Assembly (NCBI GenBank): GCA_030549775.1
Contig: CM060172.1
Span: 126,283,122-126,347,121 of the forward strand
Direction: 5' to 3'
Source of the DNA: Tamarix chinensis
Lineage: Eukaryota > Streptophyta > Magnoliopsida > Caryophyllales > Tamaricaceae
DNA length: 64,000 nucleotides
Position 1 is the first letter of the stretch. The number at the start of each line of letters is the position of its first letter. The notes below the pieces were generated by a model. That model was not told where the DNA came from. It saw nothing but the letters and a program-made list of their open reading frames with translations, and ran no database searches. Below, piece by piece: positions 57,480-64,000 of this stretch. Made by a program: the position numbers and the translations under genes.

Positions 57480-58809
57480 CGTGGTTTATTAGATTAATCT
57501 ATAAAATAATATATGTAAATATATAATTAAATTTAAAAAGTAGGATGATTTAAATAAATTTAAAAAATATATACATTTTTATTATAACTTTTCAAATAAT
57601 TTATAGTCTTAGAAATAAATTAATTTAATTGAATAATTATGTTAAATCTAATGAAAACTCATAAACTATAAAAAAGGACATACCACTTTATTGTATCTCT
57701 TCAAATAACTTAATGAACGTATATTTTTATATATTTTCTATCATTTTAGTTTAAACCTTTTGTATTTATTTAGAGAATATGAGATATTATTTATATTAAT
57801 TTTAATTATATGGTTAATTTATAATAATCGTATATATTTAATTAATTTAGAGTTTAAAGTTGATTTTTATATAATTTTGATAGCCTACGGTATTTTAATA
57901 CATATGAACTCAAATTTAGTTTATTTAAATTTCTATATAAAGATAAAAATAATATATATAAATTTTATTTCTGGTTATTTATCCTGAATTTGATTGTATC
58001 ATGGTCATAAATTAGCTTAAAATAATAGCAAAAAATATGTTACGAGCTAAATAGTTACTAGGAATAAATTTTCTTTTATGATTTAATTTATTTGTCCCTT
58101 ACCTCTTTGTTTACTTATTGAGGGTCAGCTAAGGTAAAAGATAGAAAAGAAAGAGAAAAAAGAAAGCAAGAGGCAGAGTAGCAAGCAAACAAAAAAAAAA
58201 TTTAGAAAGAAAGAGGCGGAGACGTATATATACAGAAGATAAAGGTGGATGGCTAAGGTCCTAAGGAAGATTAAAAAAGAAATAAAGGGGTGCCAGAAAC
58301 AAAGAAGAAAGCAGAAAAAGAGGTAGTTGGGCAGTGGCGGAGGAAAAGAAAGGAAAATGGAGAAAGAACACCCGGCAGTGTTTTACGAAGACAATCAGGA
58401 TATAGGATAGAAAAAAACGTAAAAATATTATTTTTAAAAAAAATTTAAAAATCAGATATGGTAGAAAATAATAAAAAAATTATAATACATATATTAAATT
58501 TTTTAAAAAAATAGATCAAATTTACTAAAATAAAGAAAGAAAAAAAATCCCAAAACTATTATTTATATTAGTTGATTTAAATCATTAATAAATTTTTTTT
58601 ATTAAAAAAATTTATTGAATGATTTTGGTAACGATTCCAATAAAAAAAATTAGAACAAAAACTGTTTTCTTGACGTTTCGAGGACGAAAAACGGTACCTG
58701 AATATTGTTTCCATGTATAGCTGACGGCCGGCATAGGAGAAGCACAAAACCTGAGGAGAACGAAAACAAGGAAAAGAGAGAAGGCAGTAAGAAATGACAT
58801 AGAGATCAA
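57480..58809. other. AT-rich intergenic with purine-rich patch
   Basis: 57480-58080 is AT-rich with no signal. 58130-58400 is G/A-rich. A minus-strand frame at 58612-58809 starts with a hydrophobic stretch (FLTAFSLFLVFVLLRFC) that could pass for a signal peptide, but it matches no family I recognise and abuts a transposon insertion. I do not call it a gene. Confidence 0.4.
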
Positions 58810-59518
58810 TAGGGTTGTTCATGTTATCCGATATCTACTTATTTGATCCGATATCCGAAGTGATCTGATTCGAAAAAGTAAATAACCGATCCAATTTTTT
58901 TTTCAAATCAAATATCCGATCCGGTCAATGAAAAGTCAAACAAACCAAATATCTGATTCGACAAATACAAATAATATCTGATCCGAAGAAAAATATTTAT
59001 ACATTTTTTATAATTTTTTATTTTATATATAATTGTATATAAATAAATTTAGATGTGTGTGTGTATACTTTTTACTTACTTTATTATTTGAGGCAAAATT
59101 TAATTTAATTGAAATTATATTTTTAATACAATCCCTTTTTAGATATTTATAAAAATAAAAAATAAAAATACTCCGCATGTCGATAGACTCCACCCACTCC
59201 TTTATTTTAGTTTTAACATTGTATATTTGTTAAGTAAGTCGAATATTTGCTGAGCGAATCGAATATTTGCTCAGCATTAGCTCAACAAATCGGATAATAT
59301 CAAATATATTTGTCATTTGGCAGTTTTTTTATATTTGAAATTGTATTTGGATAATATCAGTTATATTTGATATTCGATTCGAAAATTCAAATATCCAGTC
59401 TTTCGGATATCCGAAGTTTCAAATCAAATATCAAATATCATTTTTAGATATTTGAAATTTCAAATATCCGACAATCAAATATCCGAAATATCGGATATTT
59501 GAACCGTGAACAACCCTA
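58810..59518. mobile_element. Non-autonomous hAT element, 709 bp, perfect 8-bp TSD
   Basis: The left end is TAGGGTTGTTCATG (58810) and the right end, reversed, is TAGGGTTGTTCACGG (59518). The octamer gagatcaa flanks both sides exactly (58802-58809 and 59519-59526). Both arms are rich in TCCGATATCCG and CAAATATCC-type words. The middle is AT-rich with no transposase. Confidence 0.92.
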
Positions 59519-59532
59519 GAGATCAAGGCGAA

Positions 59533-59554
59533 AGAGAGAGAGAGAGAGAGAGAG
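59533..59554. repeat. (AG)n microsatellite
   Basis: Eleven uninterrupted AG dinucleotides just after the hAT target duplication. Confidence 0.9.
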
Positions 59555-59739
59555 TTACAATGTATGGTTCTGATTAATTTAATGTCGCCGACTATCCGAG
59601 TATTATTTTTCATTTCTACTTTTGAATATAAACTGCTATAATTTTATATTTAAATATTTTTCAGATTTAATATTTTATTTATAATTTAGATATTTTATTT
59701 AATTAAATTATTATTATTTTAATTAACATCATATTCTAA

Positions 59740-60375
59740 TTTTATTTTACTTAGGATATGGTAAAACCCTATTATTTATATGAATAGATTAATTGATTGC
59801 TTGATTGATTGATAAATTACTTTATGTGTTTTATGTTATTATTCTAAATTGTACCTAATTAATAAACTAATCACCTTTAATTAGAATTTGATCATTCGAT
59901 AAAAGATACGAGAGCTGATTTTCTATTTTGGGTTAAATATCATAAATAGAAATTGAATGGGTTGCGAGAACAATTACATAATTTCTACAACTATAGAAAC
60001 AGATAAATAATTAATTCAACCTAAAGGATCGTCTTTGATTTAAATCATCTAACTAGATATAGTAAGACTAATAATTGACAATATGAATACGTAATTCGAG
60101 AAAGTGTATTAGTTAAATATTCCTTTGTAGTTTTTATTAATTAATTTTACTTTTATTTGTTTTTGTTTGATTCCATTTTAGCTTAATTTAGTTTATTCAA
60201 TTTTTTTTAGTTTAGAATTAGTTATTTTTTATTTTATTTCAATCACCTAGGTATTATAAAAGTGATTAGGGTCACTGTGTTATTATTTAATCTCTGTGGG
60301 AACGATAATGCGGTACTCATTGTACCTTGTACTCTTGTAACCGGTATACTTACCAATAGGTATATTCGGTTGACA
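59740..60375 (+). mobile_element. Athila-like 5' LTR (3' part)
   Basis: The sequence around 60290-60375 (ctctgtgggaacgata, then ttcggttgaca) is the end expected for Athila-type LTRs and directly precedes a tRNA-Asp-type primer-binding site. It aligns with 22000-22615. The LTR start is not identified and may lie left of 59740 or be lost. Confidence 0.65.
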
Positions 60376-60384
60376 TTAAGTTTT

Positions 60385-60402
60385 TGGCATTGTTGTTAGG
60401 AA
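60385..60402 (+). other. Primer-binding-site relic (tRNA-Asp type)
   Basis: TGGCATTGTTGTTAGGAA occupies the place where Athila elements have TGGCGCCGTTGCCGGGGA. Differences are mainly C-to-T or G-to-A, the decay expected of methylated cytosines. Confidence 0.65.
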
Positions 60403-60609
60403 CAAATTTAATATCCCTAGACCCAAAAAATTAAACCTTGATCGAGGAAAAATATTATTTTTGGCATTGTTTTTATGAATTGGTGAAGTTATTTCTTTCT
60501 AAAAAAAATTTCACCTACAAAAATTACTAAGTTAAAAAATTATATCACCATTTTTATGTAAAACGATCTACAATCACTATATGATGCATGTCGTGATTTA
60601 AATAATTAA

Positions 60610-61546
60610 TAAGAAAATGCCCATATCATGGCTTGTCTATTTGGTTACAAATGCAAATATTTAATAATGGTATCTCTACTACTAACTGTCATATTCTAGA
60701 TGAAGTTGCAAGTGGTACTATTATGAATAAGACTCTAGAGCGTGTTTATGATTTTTATTGATAAATTAGTCTCAAATTTCCACCAATGGCATTATGAGCG
60801 TCCTTCGATACAAAGAATGTGGGAATTTATTCTATAGATGTCATCACGACATTATAGGATAAAATGGATTTAATCACTAAGAAATTGGATAATTTAAGTG
60901 TTTTTTTCATGTATGCAAGTTCAAGCAAATGTACCTATTTATGACTTATGTGTTGGACAACATGTTAACATAGAGTGTCCGGTGGGTAAATATTTCCAAC
61001 CTTCTTTTGATCAAGTTAATTATATTACTTACAATGTGGGCTGGCAAAATAATCATTACTCAAACGTGTATAATCTGAGGTGGAAGAATCATCCAAAATT
61101 TAGTTAGAGAAATGAAAATCGGGTAAGGCCCCTTAGATTCTCACCACAAATACTTATTCCACTTGCTCTAATACTACCTCAACAACCTCAGAAGTTGTCC
61201 TTAGAAGAAATGATGAACAATTTCATTAGTAATCCAGAGGCACATTTTCAAAATTAAGAAGTCTCAATCAAGAACTTAGAAGAATAAATTGGGCAATTAG
61301 TTAATGTAATTTTTGGAAGGGCACCAATATATTGCCAAACGACAAAATTATGAACCCAAAAGAGCAAGTGAATGCTATATCATTAAGGAGTGGGAAGACG
61401 CTACCTGAACCACAACCTCAAGAAGCAAAGAAAGAAATGGATAAAGCTTCAGAATCAATGTCTAAGTCACAAGAAGATGTAACTGAGACCCCATTTCAAG
61501 AGGTACCGTATGTCCATCCTCTTCCATTTCCTTGTAGAATAGTCTA
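60610..61546 (+). pseudogene. Athila-type gag remnant
   Basis: Fragments include ASGTIMNKTLERVYD (about 60710), TKKLDNL (60880), a decayed zinc-knuckle region with C and H residues at 60898-61000, RWKNHPKFS (61080-61107) and EQVNAISLRSGKTLPEP (61352-61402). These are the conserved landmarks of Athila gag. At least four stops or frame changes separate them. Confidence 0.8.
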
Positions 61547-61683
61547 AAGTAAGTTGGATGCACAATTGCTAATTTTCTTGATATTTTGGAGAAAGTACAT
61601 ATTAATTTGTGATTGGTTGATATTGCAAGGCAGATGCCTAACTATGCCATATTTCTTAAGGAATTTTTACTCATAAAAGGAAA

Positions 61684-62100
61684 TTGGAAGGTTGTGATAC
61701 TTTTATATTAAATGAGGAGTGTTTTGCTATTTTACAAAATAAATTACCTCCTGAGCTAAAAAATAAAGGAAATTTTACTATTCCTTGTGTGATTGACAAT
61801 TTAAAATTTAAAAAGGTATTACGTGACTTAGGTGCTAGCATAAATTTGATGCATTTCTCTATTTGTAAGCATTTAGGTTTAGGAGATCCAAAACCCACTG
61901 ATATGTCTTTGCATCTAGTAGATAGATCTATTAAATATCTTAGGGGTATAATAGAAAATGTTTTGGTAAATGTTGACAAATTTATATTTCTTGTTGATTT
62001 TGTTGCGCATGATATGGAAGAGGATCAAAGGATTCCTCTTATTCTTGGTAGATCATTTCTAGCTATAAGAAAGACTCTAATTGATGTCCATGAGAAGTAA
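61684..62100 (+). pseudogene. Athila-type protease remnant
   Basis: An open frame of 138 codons contains KLPPELKNKGNFTIPC, then the aspartic protease site DLGASINLM (about residues 48-56) and IPLILGRSFLA (about 119-129). The domain is intact in itself. The frame ends at TAA 62098-62100, and earlier frames in gag are broken, so a functional polyprotein cannot be made. Confidence 0.85.
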
Positions 62101-62379
62101 TTGTTTCTTCGATTTCAAGGTGAGGAATTTACATTCAATGTTTTTAAAAGCATGAAATACCAATTTAGGATGACACTTGCTATAGAATTTATGTATTGGA
62201 TGAAGTGATTAATGATTATTTTCAAGCAAGTGTCATACAGGATCCTTTAGAGAGGTGCTTGATACAATCCCAAGGAAATGAAGAAGTATAAGGGGTCAAA
62301 GGTGTCATTCAATACCTAATTTTTCATCCACCTTATGAGAGAAACAAATTAGTCCCTTTATGAGGACTAGAGAGAGATC

Positions 62380-63140
62380 AAATTTCAAAGTTAAAACCAT
62401 CAATTGAGGAGCCAACGACTTTAGAACTCAAACAACTTCCCAAACACTTAAAATGTATTTTTCTTGATCCTAATGATACTATTCCTATTATTATTTCTTC
62501 ATCATTAACTGATCCACAGGAGACAAAGTTAATGAGAGTGCTAAGGGAGAGAAAGAAGGCATTTGGATGGACCATTAGTAATATCAAGGGGATTAGTACT
62601 TCCACATGCATGCATAAAATCCTCATGGAAGATAACTATAAGAAAGTGATCCAACCTTAAAGACAGCTAAACCGAACGATGCAATAGATGGTGAAGAAAA
62701 AGGTAATTAAGTGATTAGATGCAGGTATGATATATCCTATCTCTAATAGCTCTTGGGTTTGTCTTGTATAAATGGTTCCTAAAAAAGGTGAAATTACCTA
62801 CTAGAATTATTACGGGATGGTGTGTTTGTATTTATTTTAAAAAATAAAATGATGCTACAAGAAAATATCATTTCCCCCTTCTCTTTATTAATTAAATGCT
62901 TGAGCATTTAGCAGGACATGAATGTTACTACTTTCTAGATGGCTATTCTAATTACATGCAAATCCTCGTATCTCCTGAGGACAAAAAAATCCACTTTTAC
63001 TTGTCTTTATGACACTTTTCATATAAGTGGATGTTTTTTCGCCTTTGTAATGCACCTGCTGCTTTCCAAAGATGCATGGTAGCCATATTTTATGACATAG
63101 TTGAGAAATTTATGGATGATTTTTTAATTATTTAGCTTAT
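62380..63140 (+). pseudogene. Athila-type reverse transcriptase remnant
   Basis: From about 62395 the translation gives LKPSIEEPTTLELKQLPKHL, IIISSSLTDPQE, KAFGWTISNIKGIS and MHKILMEDNYKKVIQP. It continues with DAGMIYPISNSSWVCLV and, near 63112, FMDDF from the catalytic YxDD region. Stops are frequent. Confidence 0.85.
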
Positions 63141-63149
63141 CTTTCGATG

Positions 63150-63890
63150 CATGTTTGGATAACCTTAGGCTTGTACTAAGATGTTATGAGAATATCAATC
63201 TTATTTTAAATTGGGGGAAATATCATCTAATGGTGCAAGAATGGATTGTGATAGGACATAAGATCTCATGTAAGTGGATAGAGGTATATAAAGCAAAAAT
63301 AGAAATTATTGAAAAATTACCTTTCCCAAAGTGTGTTAAGAACATTCACAGCTTTCTTGGTCATGCTAGTTTTTATATGAGGTTCACTAAGGACTTTTCA
63401 AAATTTTCAAAACCTCTATGTGACCTATTATCTAAATATTCGACCTTTGAATTTTCTAATACGTAGCTTTTAACACAACTATAGAAAAACTTGCGAATGA
63501 TCCTATTTTTATTACTCTGGATTGGAATCTTCCTTTTTGAAATCATGTGTGATGCTAATTATGTAGCTTTAGGAGCTATTTTAGGACAACTTAGGGATAA
63601 ACTTATCTATGCTATTTATTATGCTAGTAAAACTTTGAATTCTTCACAAAAAAATTATGCCACTACTGAAAAAGAATTGCTAGCCATAGTCTTTGCTTTT
63701 AATAAGTTACGCCCTTACTTGTTGCTTAATAAAATCATTGTGTATACTAATCATGCTATTTTGAGATATCTTTTTATTCAGAAAGATGATAATCCCAAAA
63801 TTATTCGATAGATCCTACAATTACAAGAGTTTGAATTTGATATAAAGGGTAAGCAGGGAAGTGAAAATGATGTAGCTAATCATTTATCCC
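63150..63890 (+). pseudogene. RT C-terminus and RNase H remnant
   Basis: The first part (63155-63466) has LNWGKYHLMVQEWIVIGHKIS and IHSFLGHASFYMRFTKDFSK, the thumb and connection of gypsy RT. The second (63491-63811) is RNase H with MCDANYVALGAILGQ, YASKTLNSSQKNYATTEKEL and VYTNHAILRYLF, where His replaces the final Asp usually seen. After a stop it continues to GSENDVANHLSRLPS (about 63858-63903), just before integrase. Confidence 0.85.
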
Positions 63891-64000
63891 GCTTACCATC
63901 ATCATAGGAGGTAAGTAAGGAGGATGATCCTAATCCAGACACGTTCCCTAATGAAACACTCTATGTAGTTACAAATCATTCAAGGTATGTTGATTTGGCA

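Larger units (their letters stand above)
60376..64000 (+). mobile_element. Athila-type Ty3-gypsy retrotransposon, internal region, truncated by window
   Basis: Primer-binding-site relic, gag, protease, reverse transcriptase and RNase H pieces follow in the normal order on the plus strand. All are interrupted by stops and frame changes. Integrase, any env-like region and the 3' LTR would lie beyond 64000. The motif order and wording fit the Athila lineage. Confidence 0.85.

Overview
The window looks like flowering-plant nuclear DNA from a transposon-packed, probably heterochromatic region. It is strongly AT-rich, has many long microsatellites, and every protein signature I can recognise belongs to a plant transposable element or to a gene fragment carried by one. 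I cannot name the species. I found no complete host gene, tRNA, rRNA, CRISPR array or operon. Nearly all short open frames are accidental, many of them lying in purine-rich tracts.

Positions 1-43394 are mostly a nest of decayed long terminal repeats (LTRs) in both orientations. They share short inverted ends, starting TGTAAYACCCC and ending GGGGTRTTACA. Their identity is anchored by one copy that still carries internal sequence: an LTR at 33062-35308 on the minus strand, next to a polypurine tract and the C-terminal integrase and chromodomain remnant of a Tekay/Del-type Ty3-gypsy chromovirus (about 35470-36232). Two copies are solo LTRs with 5-bp target duplications: 24059-28858 (ATTAA) and 18475-18978 (ATTAT). 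The plus-strand LTR at 31469-39426 is split by the chromovirus insertion and followed by a primer-binding-site relic. A truncated homologous LTR faces it at 40405-43394. The LTRs contain several tandem arrays (about 29, 33, 63/259, 150 and 168 bp). Each LTR has one purine- or pyrimidine-rich block that marks its orientation.

The interval 19170-24058 is the least repetitive. It holds an Athila-like LTR remnant (about 21610-22615) and a GC-richer stretch of unknown origin.

Positions 43893-55717 form one large hAT transposon with an 8-bp target duplication (ttggtgaa/ttggcgaa). Its minus-strand transposase can be followed through three exons with exact splice phases and is broken by two in-frame stops. 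Two elements sit inside it: a 0.5-kb non-autonomous hAT (51773-52277) and a 2.24-kb CACTA element (53369-55607). The CACTA element carries a captured exon of a REM/VRN1-like B3 transcription factor and arrays of AACGGTT hairpins.

From 55718 on there are a Tourist-like MITE (56022-56260), a zf-RVT/RNase H remnant of a non-LTR retrotransposon (about 56977-57460), another non-autonomous hAT with a perfect target duplication (58810-59518), and a heavily mutated Athila-type gypsy element (LTR, PBS, gag, protease, RT, RNase H). The Athila-type element runs off the right edge.
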